In this document: in pieces, positions 22,004 through 28,188 of the stretch | How the letters are laid out: the number at the start of each line of letters is the position of its first letter | Numbering within the stretch: position 1 is the stretch's first letter | From: JBGSLA01 sp965602785 | GTDB taxonomy: Bacteria; Desulfobacterota; Desulfobaccia; Desulfobaccales; 0-14-0-80-60-11 | Assembly: GCA_965602785.1 (NCBI GenBank) | Contig: CBFDAH010000015.1 | Span: 1 to 28,188, forward strand | DNA length: 28,188 nucleotides | Direction of reading: 5' to 3' | Position numbers and translations under genes: made by a program | Notes under the pieces: generated by a model | Told to the model about the DNA's origin: nothing | Seen by the model: only the letters and a program-made list of their open reading frames with translations | The model's database searches: none

Positions 22004-22347
22004 TAATACCAAGTTGAAACCCCTACAAAAGTGCCACAACTAGAGAAAAGACCTGGCTTCATTTCCCCCTCCCCCGGCGGGAGGGGGTCAGGGGGAGAGG
22101 GATCAATTGCGGTAACCTGCTGGGGTCATGTCCCTTTATGGTTGGTGGCCCAGGCGTCTCTTCTAAAGCAGCCGCAGGCTAACCTCCCAGGATCCCTTGA
22201 GGATCTCGATGAAAAATGTCTAGGTAAAACCGCCGCCCCCATTAGTTCAGGTGCCTCAGAGGGCGGCGGCGCTATATTGATTTATAAGAGCCTACGATTA
22301 CTGAAAATACACTTTTGCATGCTACCCAGTTTAACAACCAGCTGCCC
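22004..22347. other. Repeat-filled non-coding stretch
   Basis: No convincing gene. It holds a 9-bp hairpin CCCCCTCCC/GGGAGGGGG at 22065-22087 with a CAGGGGGAGAGGG tail (relative of the 756-792 repeat), a diverged minus-strand copy of the 9075-9133 repeat (about 22140-22190), and a hairpin of CCGCCGCCC/GGGCGGCGG type near 22230-22270. Confidence 0.6.
22140..22190 (-). repeat. Dispersed repeat with GACGCCTG core, copy 2 (diverged)
   Basis: On the minus strand it reads AGCCTGCGGCTGCTTTAG, then AAGAGACGCCTGGGCCACCA and ACC, matching the order and ends of the plus-strand copy at 9075-9133 with several changes in the middle. Confidence 0.55.
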
Positions 22348-22584
22348 TCAACCATAGCGCGCTGCCTGGCAGGGGCCCACCCCTGGGGGCGCCCTCAAGG
22401 TCCTCCCTTCTCGGCAGTACCTGACTTCACCCCCGCCCGGGGAGAACTCTACCTCCTTGACCTGGACCTGGGCGCGGCAACGCCAGCCGGGGACCCGGGC
22501 GTGACGGTGATCATATGGGCAGGCTTTCGCTTCTTGGAGGCTCCCGGCCTCCGGGGCGGCTTCTGCCGCCTTATCAACCGTCAC
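22348..22584 (-). CDS. Small hypothetical protein coupled to an upstream exported protein
   Basis: A 78-codon frame whose GTG start overlaps the TGA stop of the upstream small gene (GTGA), which suggests coupling. The product is Ala/Glu/Arg-rich with four cysteines (AKACPYDH, GWRCRAQ, VRYCREG, VGPCQ) and no recognised domain. The last 20 residues run through GC-rich repeat-like DNA, so the true 3' end may differ. It could also be a chance frame. Confidence 0.35.
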   Translation of the reverse strand: MTVDKAAEAAPEAGSLQEAKACPYDHRHARVPGWRCRAQVQVKEVEFSPGGGEVRYCREGRTLRAPPGVGPCQAARYG

Positions 22585-22832
22585 CCCTTCTTCTTGGACG
22601 CCTTCGGGGCCTTGGCAAGGAGCACACCGCCCCGGTGCTGATCAACGGGATTACCTGGGCGCGTTCCTGCCAGACCTGAGCGGGTCTCCGGGTCCCACCG
22701 GGATCCCTCCCCCTGCAATGCGGCCACGTTCACCAGCCGGCCGGCATGGTACGCGGCCAGGCCCACCGACGGGGCCAACCAGAGGAGGCCGAGGGTTATG
22801 ATCAGAACCGTGCCCCGTCTCAGGGAGTGCAT
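22581..22832 (-). CDS. Small exported hypothetical protein
   Basis: The 83-residue product starts with a good Sec signal peptide: MHSLRRG, a hydrophobic core VLIITLGLLWLAPSVG and an Ala-x-Ala-like cut site before AYHAG. A strong ribosome site (GAAGGAGAATGC) precedes the ATG at 22832, which makes it more likely real than other small frames here. The mature part is about 55 residues, polar, ending in a Lys-rich KAPKASKKKG. Family unknown. Confidence 0.6.
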   Translation of the reverse strand: MHSLRRGTVLIITLGLLWLAPSVGLAAYHAGRLVNVAALQGEGSRWDPETRSGLAGTRPGNPVDQHRGGVLLAKAPKASKKKG

Positions 22833-22989
22833 GCATTCTCCTTCACAACGTCAGACTTAAACTGTGCAAGGTTCCTCTGAGATGCCCCCAAAAGTGAGAC
22901 ACTTATTATGAGAAGGTTGGGATGAGGTGGGGGAAAGAGCCCTGCGCCCCCGGCCACCCTCAACCCTGGACCTTGGTAAAAAGTGCACC

Positions 22990-23640
22990 TTACCGGCTAA
23001 ACCGGATGGAATTTATGATCCTTTGGAGCACCGCCCGGTGTTGCTGGAACTGCCGCGGGTCGGAGGCAGCCATGAAAGAGTAATAATAATTCTGCCCGTC
23101 ATAGCACTGCCATTGAATGCGCTGGAAGCCGCCGGAGCCCTTTTCCGCGGTCTCAATGGTTTCCCAGCCAATGACGCTCCCCTGATTGCGGCGCTTTACC
23201 GACAGGTACTTGCGGATGGTCTTTTCCTCCATGGCCTGCTTGTAACCTGCGTTCACTGCGGCCTTCCGGGGAAAGCTCGGCACCATCTGAGTGAAGTGAA
23301 AATTAAACGACGCGGTGGTGCCGGGCTTCATGAACACCGCCCGCTGTCCCGTGGGGTCTCCCGACTCTTGGCGCCAGCCCGCCGGAATGGTGTAAGAGAA
23401 CGGGCGCTTTTTGTTCCTGAAGGTCGTGGCCGAGGCCAAGCCGGCGCCGCCTACCTTCTCGTTGGCCACGTTGTGGGGCGCGTCCCGCCCCGGACTGGTG
23501 GTTTGCTGCTGCGTGCCCCGGCGGGCCGCGTCAACTCCACGTTGGATGGCGCCCCATTGGGCCAGGACGGCTGGAGGCAAAAGGAGCATGACTGCCAGAA
23601 TTCCCAATAATCCCCACCACTTCTTCGTTTGCCGCATCAT
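22990..23640 (-). CDS. Exported protein with PsbP/DUF1795-like domain
   Basis: A signal peptide (KKWWGLLGILAVMLLLPPAVLA) heads the protein, followed by a Gln/Arg-rich linker (about residues 30-75). The folded domain reads FSYTIPAGWRQESGD, then alternating strands with FNFHFTQM, GWETIETAE, RIQWQCYDGQNYYYSFMAASD and a final helix AVLQRIINSIRF. This pattern resembles the PsbP/MOG1-like fold seen in DUF1795 lipoproteins and other secreted proteins, but the assignment is by eye. ATG at 23640 has AAGGAGGTTG upstream and is chosen over a longer frame to 23670. There is no lipobox cysteine, so it is likely periplasmic. Confidence 0.75.
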   Translation of the reverse strand: MMRQTKKWWGLLGILAVMLLLPPAVLAQWGAIQRGVDAARRGTQQQTTSPGRDAPHNVANEKVGGAGLASATTFRNKKRPFSYTIPAGWRQESGDPTGQRAVFMKPGTTASFNFHFTQMVPSFPRKAAVNAGYKQAMEEKTIRKYLSVKRRNQGSVIGWETIETAEKGSGGFQRIQWQCYDGQNYYYSFMAASDPRQFQQHRAVLQRIINSIRFSR

Positions 23641-23840
23641 CAACCTCCTTGTTTGATAAGTAGGGGACAAGGCATGAGTAAAGATTATTCCTTCTCCTTA
23701 TCGACCAACCTCCCCCCCAGGATAAGAAACAAACTCTCGTTTGCCAACTTTTTTCCCCGTGTTCAGGTGGTTTCACACCGGGAAATTTCAGAGGTTTTTG
23801 ATACAATTAAGAAAAATGTTACGAAATGAAGGAGTTTTGT

Positions 23841-24614
23841 ATGGTTGACTTGAACCTGCAGGTAGTGCGCCCCGTGAAGCTCACCCCCGAGAGTCGCTTT
23901 CGTTTTCGCTGCCACCCGGGCGTCTCCTGTTTCACTTCTTGCTGCGGTAAAACCACCCTCATTCTCACCCCCTATGACATCATGCGCTTGAAAGAGCGCT
24001 TGGGAATTACGTCCCAAGAATTCCTGGAGCGCTACACCCGGCGGGACGTGCACGATAAATCGGGACTCCCCCTGGTTATCATGGATATGCCCCGCTATGA
24101 AGGCGTCTGCCCCTTTGTCAGGCCGGTGGAGGGCTGCCTGGTCTATACCGACCGCCCCGCCACCTGTCGCTACTATCCCGTGGGCCAGGGCACCATGGTG
24201 ACGGAAGAGGGCGTAGAAGAGTTCTATTTCATGGTCCAAGAGGAGCACTGCAAGGGCTTTGAGGAGGACGCCGAGTGGTCGGTGGAGACCTGGAAGAGAG
24301 ACCAGGGAGCCGACTACTACGATGACATGAACCGAGAATGGAAGTCCATGTTGCTGAAGCGCAGCTCGGTGGGTAAGCCGGACATCGACGAGAAGACCGC
24401 CAACCTTTTTTACATGGTGATGTACGATCTGGACCAGTTCCGGCGCTTCATCTTCACCAGCCGCTTCTTCAGTGCCTTCAACGTGGACGATGACACCCAA
24501 CAGCGCATCTACGAAGACGACCTGGAACTTCTTAAGTTCGGTTACAATTACCTCAAAATGGTCCTGAAAATCGAGGACACCATTCCCCTAAAAGAATCCC
24601 AGACGTCAGCCTAG
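23841..24614 (+). CDS. YkgJ-family cysteine cluster protein
   Basis: Members of this family chelate zinc or iron through a conserved set of cysteines; the cellular role is mostly unknown. The N-terminal cluster here is C24-x5-C30-x3-C34-C35 (CHPGVSCFTSCCGK), followed by TPYDIMRLKERLGIT, then VCPFV, GCLVYTDRPATCRYYPVG and a further Cys (EHCKGF). The C-terminal 100 residues are charged and helical. ATG at 23841 has AAGGAGTTTTGT upstream; the frame runs back to an ATG at 23826, but that codon lies ahead of the ribosome site. It is 257 residues long. It heads a same-strand series with the CoA-binding gene, though a repeat lies between them. Confidence 0.88.
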   Translation: MVDLNLQVVRPVKLTPESRFRFRCHPGVSCFTSCCGKTTLILTPYDIMRLKERLGITSQEFLERYTRRDVHDKSGLPLVIMDMPRYEGVCPFVRPVEGCLVYTDRPATCRYYPVGQGTMVTEEGVEEFYFMVQEEHCKGFEEDAEWSVETWKRDQGADYYDDMNREWKSMLLKRSSVGKPDIDEKTANLFYMVMYDLDQFRRFIFTSRFFSAFNVDDDTQQRIYEDDLELLKFGYNYLKMVLKIEDTIPLKESQTSA

Positions 24615-24642
24615 GACCCCACCGGCATGAGGAAGATTGTTA

Positions 24643-24677
24643 CCTTGAGGGGAGGACCGGGGGAGCGCGACTCCCCC
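24643..24677 (+). repeat. CCTTGAGGGGAGGACC repeat, copy 1
   Basis: The first 25 bases are identical to a copy at 25127, starting CCTTGAGGGGAGGACCGGGG. GGGGGAG and CTCCCCC form a hairpin. It lies just before the ribosome site of the CoA-binding gene. Confidence 0.7.
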
Positions 24678-24694
24678 ATCCACGGAGGCACACC

Positions 24695-25111
24695 ATGAGC
24701 GAAGTTATGGCCGGACCTGAGGAGATCAAGGCCATTTTGCAGGATTACCAGGTGGTGGCGGTGGTGGGCCTCTCCCCCAAGGAGGAGCGCCCCAGCTTTC
24801 AGGTGGCCCGCTACCTCAAGGAGCACGGCTACCGGATTGTCCCGGTCAACCCCGGCCAGAAAGAGATCCTGGGGGAGACCTGCTACCGAAGCCTGCAAGA
24901 CATCCCCTTCCCCGTTGAGGTGGTGGACATCTTCCGGAATGTGGAAGCCATTCCCGCCATCGTGGATGAGGCCATCGCGGTGGGGGCTAAAGTGGTGTGG
25001 ATGCAACAGGGCCTGGTCGAGCCCGACTCCGCCCGGAAAGCCCGAGACGCCGGCCTCCAGGTGGTCATGGACCGCTGCATGAAAGTGGACCATGCCCAGC
25101 ACTTAGCATGA
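24695..25111 (+). CDS. CoA-binding domain protein (YccU-like)
   Basis: A single Rossmann-type CoA_binding domain of 138 residues. Landmarks: VVAVVGLSPKEERPSFQVARYL with the nucleotide loop, GYRIVPVNPGQKEILGE, the switch between strands at PVEVVDIFRNVE, AKVVWMQQGLVEP and the C-terminal VVMDRCMK with the typical Cys. These small proteins resemble the N-terminal part of acyl-CoA synthetases (ADP-forming), but their role is largely unknown. ATG at 24695 has GGAGGCACACC upstream. Related repeats flank the gene on both sides. Confidence 0.9.
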   Translation: MSEVMAGPEEIKAILQDYQVVAVVGLSPKEERPSFQVARYLKEHGYRIVPVNPGQKEILGETCYRSLQDIPFPVEVVDIFRNVEAIPAIVDEAIAVGAKVVWMQQGLVEPDSARKARDAGLQVVMDRCMKVDHAQHLA

Positions 25112-25126
25112 AGCCGGCCCAAAGGT

Positions 25127-25176
25127 CCTTGAGGGGAGGACCGGGGGAGCGGTGGCTCCCCCGCCCTCCCCTCAAA
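25127..25176 (+). repeat. CCTTGAGGGGAGGACC repeat, copy 2
   Basis: Same 25-base start as the copy at 24643. Here it forms a long hairpin: GAGGGGAGG with CCTCCCCTC outside and CGGGGGAGC with GCTCCCCCG inside. Confidence 0.75.
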
Positions 25177-25275
25177 CTCCCCTCCCAACCCCCTTTGAGG
25201 GGGCCGAGGCAGGCGGGGCCAGCCCCGCCTGCCTCAGCTTATTTTTTCCCCTTAAGGGGTTGGGAGGGGAGTTTG
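25177..25275. repeat. 19-bp perfect inverted repeat around a terminator
   Basis: AAACTCCCCTCCCAACCCC (25177-25195) pairs perfectly with GGGGTTGGGAGGGGAGTTT (25257-25275). The terminator hairpin at 25206-25235 lies between the arms. Confidence 0.75.
25206..25247 (+). terminator. Rho-independent terminator after the CoA-binding gene
   Basis: GAGGCAGGCGGGGC pairs with GCCCCGCCTGCCTC (14 bp, 2-nt loop), followed by AGCTTATTTTTT. Confidence 0.85.
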
Positions 25276-25325
25276 GGGGAGGGGGCAGGGGTCTGCGACC
25301 CATGGCCCCCTCCCCCAAAAAATCT
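25250..25325 (+). repeat. GC-rich palindromic repeat, copy F
   Basis: A long G/A-rich arm with GGGGGAGGGGGCAGGGG, a TCTGCGA loop and CCCATGGCCCCCTCCCCC form a near-perfect hairpin, preceded by CCCCTTAAGGGGTTGGGAGG. This is the most complete copy of the family. Confidence 0.85.
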
Positions 25326-25396
25326 GCGCACAACCTCAACTTAAACGCCGTGTGTGCCGAAAAGTTTAGGAGACCTCGTGCTGAGGAGAGACAGTC

Positions 25397-26005
25397 GTGG
25401 AGATTATCCTGGCTTTGGCAGCCGGCTTGGTCGGCGCTCTGGTGGGGGCCTTTCTGAGCGGCCGCCTCATTGCCTATTCCCAGTCCCTCAACAATCAGAA
25501 GCAGGCCCGGGAGCGGGAGGCCCGCACCCTGCTCAATCTTTTTCAGGCAATGAAAGCCGAGCTCAGCTCACTCTGGACCGCGTATGAGTCCCTGGTGGGA
25601 GAAGAGCTGGAGAAGACGGACAAGCCCGAAGAGCTGACCTTTGCCGGCGTGATCAGCACCTCCCAGCACTACTTCAGCGTCTATGACAACACCGCCCACC
25701 TGTTGGGGACTTTGGACCCCGACTCCGCCAAAAGGCTCATTGACACCTACGTGAACCTGAAGATTTATTTCGACGAGCTCAACACCTATCACCAGCTCAC
25801 CGACAAGACCCGGGAGGTACGCCTCCGGGCCAATGTCAACGTCTACGAGGCCCGGGAAGTTCGCCAGGAGCACGAGAGCTTTTTCGCCTACCTGAAAAAG
25901 CGGCACTTCCAGGTGAAGGCCCTGGTGATGGGGAGCCTGGAGATGCTCAAAGAATTCATTTCGTTAGAGGAGCAAGCCCGCACCTCCGTCACCGTGAAAA
26001 TTTGA
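25397..26005 (+). CDS. Membrane-anchored hypothetical protein with coiled-coil
   Basis: No recognised family. The N-terminus is one membrane helix (IILALAAGLVGALVGAFLSG, about residues 3-22), followed by helical charged sequence with QKQAREREARTLLNLFQAMKAEL. The pattern of long helices with conserved-looking Glu/Tyr/Leu resembles other small anchored helical proteins found beside repeats or mobile elements. The start is GTG at 25397 with TGAGGAGAGACAGTC upstream, a good ribosome site. It is 202 residues long. It stands between two GC-rich repeat copies and has no obvious operon partner. Confidence 0.75.
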   Translation: MEIILALAAGLVGALVGAFLSGRLIAYSQSLNNQKQAREREARTLLNLFQAMKAELSSLWTAYESLVGEELEKTDKPEELTFAGVISTSQHYFSVYDNTAHLLGTLDPDSAKRLIDTYVNLKIYFDELNTYHQLTDKTREVRLRANVNVYEAREVRQEHESFFAYLKKRHFQVKALVMGSLEMLKEFISLEEQARTSVTVKI

Positions 26006-26091
26006 CCTTTGCGCCGTTCTTTCCCCCATGGTAAGAATAGGGTGAAGTACATTGTGGGGAAGAACAGGAGAGCGTGACACCCGCGCCCTGG

Positions 26092-26177
26092 GGCATGGCA
26101 AGCCATGCCTCTACAATTCCCCACTACACCTTTTTATGGGGGCGCGTTGAGCCGGGGCTTTTAGGCCCCCGCTCAAC
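26092..26177. repeat. Two hairpins downstream of the anchored protein gene
   Basis: GGCATGGC/GCCATGCC (26094-26111) and GTTGAGC/GCTCAAC with an inner G/C-rich stem (26146-26177) lie in the gap before comM. One may end transcription, but no U-run follows. Confidence 0.5.
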
Positions 26178-26190
26178 CCGCTACTCAATA

Positions 26191-26255
26191 CCCCCCCTAA
26201 GGGGTTGGGGGAGGGGCAGGGGTCCGCGACCCCTGGCCCCCTCCCCCACATTAAC
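26191..26255 (+). repeat. GC-rich palindromic repeat, copy G
   Basis: CCCCTAAGGGGTTGGGGG leads into GGGGCAGGGGTC, a CGC loop and GACCCCTGGCCCCCTCCCCC, a near-perfect hairpin ending in ACATT. It sits just upstream of the comM fragment. Confidence 0.85.
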
Positions 26256-26271
26256 CTTTCACAAGGCTTTT

Positions 26272-26481
26272 ATGTTAGCTCGGGTAAAAAGCGGCGCGTT
26301 GCGCGGGGTGGACGCCTACATTGTCGAGGTGGAGGTGGATCTGGCCCCGGGGCTCCCGGCCTTTACCACCGTGGGTCTGCCTGAGACCGCGGTGAAGGAG
26401 GCCAAGGACCGGGTGCGCGCCGCGCTCAAGAACTCGGGCTACAAGTTTCCGGACAACCGCATCACTATAAACCTAATCTAA
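26272..26481 (+). pseudogene. comM: Truncated comM/yifB (Mg-chelatase-like ATPase), N-terminal fragment
   Basis: Intact ComM is a hexameric AAA+ helicase of roughly 500 residues that drives branch migration in natural transformation. This frame gives only its first 69 residues: MLARVKSGALRGVDAYIVEV, LAPGLPAFTTVGLPETAVKEAKDRV, then NSGYKFPDNRITINL. Relatives continue NLAPAD; here the sequence changes abruptly to Ile and a stop, and the codons just before the break are AT-rich, unlike the rest of the frame. ATG at 26272 follows ACAAGGCTTTT. The simplest reading is insertion of a mobile element near 26470-26480, with the rest of comM expected beyond the window. Loss by deletion is possible. Confidence 0.88.
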
Positions 26482-26528
26482 TAAAACAATACCAAGAAAA
26501 CTTAGCTAAGTATCATATTTTGCTGAGA

Positions 26529-26572
26529 AAACCCCCTCAAAGCCAAGCGGCTTAAGGGGGTTTCGTTTTTTG
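26529..26572 (+). terminator. Rho-independent terminator at the left end of the element
   Basis: AAACCCCC (26529-26536) pairs with GGGGGTTT (26556-26563), with an inner AGCC/GGCT pairing (aagccaagcggctt), followed by CGTTTTTT. It ends reading from the comM fragment before the phage-like genes. Confidence 0.85.
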
Positions 26573-26581
26573 GGGGGATTA

Positions 26582-27039
26582 ATGACGGACATTATCAGGC
26601 GGGCCTATCCTCCCCATCGAGCTAAAACAGGCGAATAGGGGACAGTTCCAGCCGGGGCAATCAGGCAACCCCAAGGAGGAGACCTCAGGGGAGTCGCCAC
26701 AAGGCCACCATCGCAGCGTTGGAACTCCTGGAGGGGGACCTGGAAGCCATCACCCGTAAGCTGGTGGGAAAGGCCAAGGATGGGGAGAAGTGGGCCATAA
26801 AAATAGTCATGGACAAATTGATCCCACCCGCCAAGAGCCTTCCCGTAACCTTTCCCCTCCCCAAACTGGAGAAGGCGGCGGACTTGCGGCAGGCCCTGGC
26901 GAAAGTCCTCCAGGCTTGCAGCCAGGGGAAACTGACACCGGATGAGGCGGGAGCGGTGGCCGGGATAATGAGCACCTGTGGCTTGGCCATGGCCGTGGAG
27001 GAGTTGGAGCGGCAGCTTGAGTCGTTGGTAGGAGGATAA
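26582..27039 (+). pseudogene. DUF5681-like phage gene with two frameshifts
   Basis: DUF5681 proteins are small phage or prophage proteins often found beside terminase genes. Read in three joined frames the region gives MTDIIRRAYPPHRAKTGE, then RGQFQPGQSGNPK, then GRPQGSRHKATIAALELLEG and a helical remainder to 27039. The motif FQPGQSGNPKGRP is the hallmark of the family. One extra base near 26636 and one near 26675 break the frame; removing either base restores the expected reading locally. The remaining C-terminal open part (26719-27039) could still be read from a TTG but lacks a convincing ribosome site. Sequencing error is an alternative. Confidence 0.7.
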
Positions 27040-27044
27040 CGAAT

Positions 27045-27260
27045 ATGAGCGTGAAGAACATCAAGGCTAAGGTGAAGAAGCTGCGGGCCAGAGTGAGACC
27101 ACTCATCCCGAATCGGGCCTTAATAATCAAGCCATTGCCGTGCGAGACAGACGAGCAGGCCACGGCTCGGACGCTTGCCACATACCCAGACATGACGGCG
27201 GCTCCCAGGATGATTCTGAAGTTGAACACGGAGCCGGTGAACCTGCCCCAGCAGGAGTAA
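27045..27260 (+). CDS. Small hypothetical phage-type protein
   Basis: A 71-residue basic product with Lys/Arg-rich N-terminus (KNIKAKVKKLRARVRPL) and a mixed second half (ALIIKPLPCETDEQATARTL, then APRMILKLNTEPV). No recognised family. ATG at 27045 has AGGAGGATAACGAAT upstream, a good ribosome site, and the gene lies five bases after the DUF5681-like frame and five before the next small gene, consistent with one phage transcription unit. Confidence 0.6.
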   Translation: MSVKNIKAKVKKLRARVRPLIPNRALIIKPLPCETDEQATARTLATYPDMTAAPRMILKLNTEPVNLPQQE

Positions 27261-27265
27261 GGACT

Positions 27266-27415
27266 ATGGAATTGAAATCCTTCGCTGCATTCAAGAAATG
27301 TCTGGAATCCGCCCAGGCCAGAAGGGATGAGGCTGTCCGGCTGGAGCGGGACATTGGCTTCAATGAGCGGTAGATCGCTGCCCTGGACGCCGCCCTCACG
27401 GAAAGAAGGCTGTAA
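27266..27415 (+). pseudogene. Small coiled-coil ORF with in-frame TAG
   Basis: ATG at 27266 opens a frame of 35 codons (MELKSFAAFKKCLESAQARR, DEAVRLERDIGFNER) that meets TAG at 27371-27373. The same frame continues for 13 codons as IAALDAALTERRL to TAA at 27413. The heptad-like helical pattern goes on across the TAG, so the codon was probably sense (for example CAG glutamine) in the ancestor. Ribosome site GCAGGAGTAAGGACT lies just upstream. Most likely a decayed phage gene; amber read-through is a less likely alternative. Confidence 0.5.
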
Positions 27416-27463
27416 GACCAATAATTCTTTGCCCAGCGTTTCACAAAACTCAAGGAGAGTGCC

Positions 27464-28009
27464 ATGACCAAGAACAATGCCTGTTATGGATTGAGCCATC
27501 GGGCTATGGATCATGCCGATAAAAATCAAGAGGCCATGGAAGTGGACTTGCGAGGGATCATTACCAAGGCGGTGACTCAGACATCTGAGGATTATATTGG
27601 CGCGAAGGGCAATGTCCCCTGGGGGAGATATCGGACCACCAAGCGCAAGCCTCCGATGAACGCCGTACGCTACAAGTGCCTGGACTGTTGCAATGAACAG
27701 CCCCTGGAGGTGAAACTCTGTCCGGCTGCAGGCTGTCCCCTATATCCATATCGGTTCGGGCGAAACCCAGCCCCCGAGGTGAAGGCAATTATTCCAGGAG
27801 TCCTGCGAAGTATGCGCCTTAAATGCTTGGACTGCGCAACAACTGCCAAACTGGTTAAGGCCTGCTGGGTCGAAGATTGCCCCTTATACCACTACCGATT
27901 TGGAAAGAACCCGGCCAGGGCCGGAGTGGGGGGGATTGGAGGACCCAAGGACACTCTTTTTACGGGAAAAGGTATGGGACTCACGGGGCTAAAAATTTTA
28001 GAAGAGTAG
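27464..28009 (+). CDS. Phage-type protein with tandem Cys (zinc-ribbon-like) motifs
   Basis: The 181-residue product has two similar units: KCLDCCNEQPLEVKLCPAAG followed by CPLYPYRFGRNP, and KCLDCATTAKLVKACWVEDC followed by PLYHYRFGKNPAR. Each has a C-x2-C pair and a second C-x4/5-C pair, suited to one zinc ion, and then the fixed PLYxYRFGxNP tail. Such units occur in phage and prophage proteins of unknown role. The N-terminal 60 residues lack a recognised domain. ATG at 27464 has AAGGAGAGTGCC upstream. It is the last gene in the window and is followed by a terminator. Confidence 0.8.
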   Translation: MTKNNACYGLSHRAMDHADKNQEAMEVDLRGIITKAVTQTSEDYIGAKGNVPWGRYRTTKRKPPMNAVRYKCLDCCNEQPLEVKLCPAAGCPLYPYRFGRNPAPEVKAIIPGVLRSMRLKCLDCATTAKLVKACWVEDCPLYHYRFGKNPARAGVGGIGGPKDTLFTGKGMGLTGLKILEE

Positions 28010-28068
28010 GGACCTAAGGGGAAAGGGGGGATGGGAGAGGAAGGATAAGAGGAATGACCCTGTTGACC

Positions 28069-28128
28069 CAGTAGATTTAGGTAAAAAGAAACCTTACCAA
28101 CCTCATCTACTGATCCTTTGGTTTTTTT
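28069..28128 (+). terminator. Rho-independent terminator at the end of the phage-like genes
   Basis: CAGTAGAT (28069-28076) pairs with ATCTACTG (28105-28112), with an inner GGTAA/TTACC stem, followed by GGTTTTTTTA. Confidence 0.75.
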
Positions 28129-28188
28129 ATATTAAATGCATGAACTAAACGCTTCGCGTGGAGGGCAATCCGCCCGATTGTTTTGATT

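Larger units (their letters stand above)
26476..28188 (+). mobile_element. Phage-like or integrative element fragment inserted in comM (right end outside window)
   Basis: Immediately after the comM break the content changes to small phage-type genes, all on the plus strand: a DUF5681-like gene, two small ORFs and a tandem Cys-motif protein. No integrase or transposase is visible in the window, so the type of element is not certain. The left boundary is placed by the loss of ComM similarity. Confidence 0.6.

Noticed and set aside
22927..23610. A 227-codon plus-strand frame opposite the exported protein gene.
   Set aside because: The minus-strand gene has a signal peptide, a strong ribosome site and a domain-like pattern; the plus frame is its shadow.
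26685..27529. Minus-strand frames of 101 and 240 codons across the phage-like region.
   Set aside because: They run against a consistent plus-strand series with good ribosome sites and show no family pattern.

Overview
The window looks like chromosomal DNA of a sulfate-reducing bacterium of the Desulfobacterota (former Deltaproteobacteria), possibly close to Desulfobacca or the Syntrophobacterales. The evidence is a complete sulfate-activation and APS-reduction locus (sat, aprB, aprA, qmoA, qmoB, qmoC) at 13141-21787 in one direction, with high-GC coding sequence. The lineage is an inference from gene content; no 16S rRNA is present.

Layout. 1-640 is an AT-rich, gene-free stretch ending at the 3' side of a minus-strand tRNA-Glu(CTC) that has its own terminator. 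949-2562 (minus) is a tightly overlapping set: a Cys-rich MerR-type regulator, mobB and mobA (molybdenum cofactor nucleotide attachment). 2883-3416 (plus) is a ribosome hibernation factor fused to a cold-shock domain. 3538-7106 (minus) holds otsB, otsA and an unrecognised one-helix protein. 7103-9059 (minus) holds an ATPase and a FecCD/BtuC-type permease. 9475-10269 (minus) is a SAM hydroxide adenosyltransferase. 10342-11879 (minus) is a small transport operon: a His/Cys-rich thioredoxin-like protein and two YeeE/YedE half-transporters. The first half has an in-frame TGA exactly at the family's conserved cysteine, followed by a hairpin that fits a bacterial SECIS, so it is a strong selenoprotein candidate. 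12145-12987 (plus) is a class III nucleotide cyclase with an N-terminal two-helix rubrerythrin/ferritin-like domain.

The sulfate locus follows, with a sigma70-like promoter and a near-consensus Rex operator in front of sat. Sat makes APS, AprBA reduces it to sulfite, and QmoABC passes electrons from the quinone pool to AprBA. Rex-type control would tie this to the NADH/NAD+ ratio. Downstream are a terminator, a MITE-like palindrome, a repeat-filled region, two small genes, an exported protein, a YkgJ-type Fe/Zn-chelating protein, a CoA-binding protein and a membrane-anchored protein. At 26272-26481 comM is cut after about 68 codons. From about 26476 the sequence looks phage-like: a frameshifted DUF5681 gene, small ORFs (one with an in-frame amber codon) and a tandem Cys-motif protein.

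The intergenic spaces carry at least seven copies of a GC-rich palindromic (REP-like) repeat, plus other repeat families. Two copies supply the C-terminal codons of adjacent genes. The most notable observations are the Sec-type YeeE/YedE gene, the ferritin-like/cyclase fusion, the Rex site at sat, the repeat-derived protein tails and the interrupted comM.
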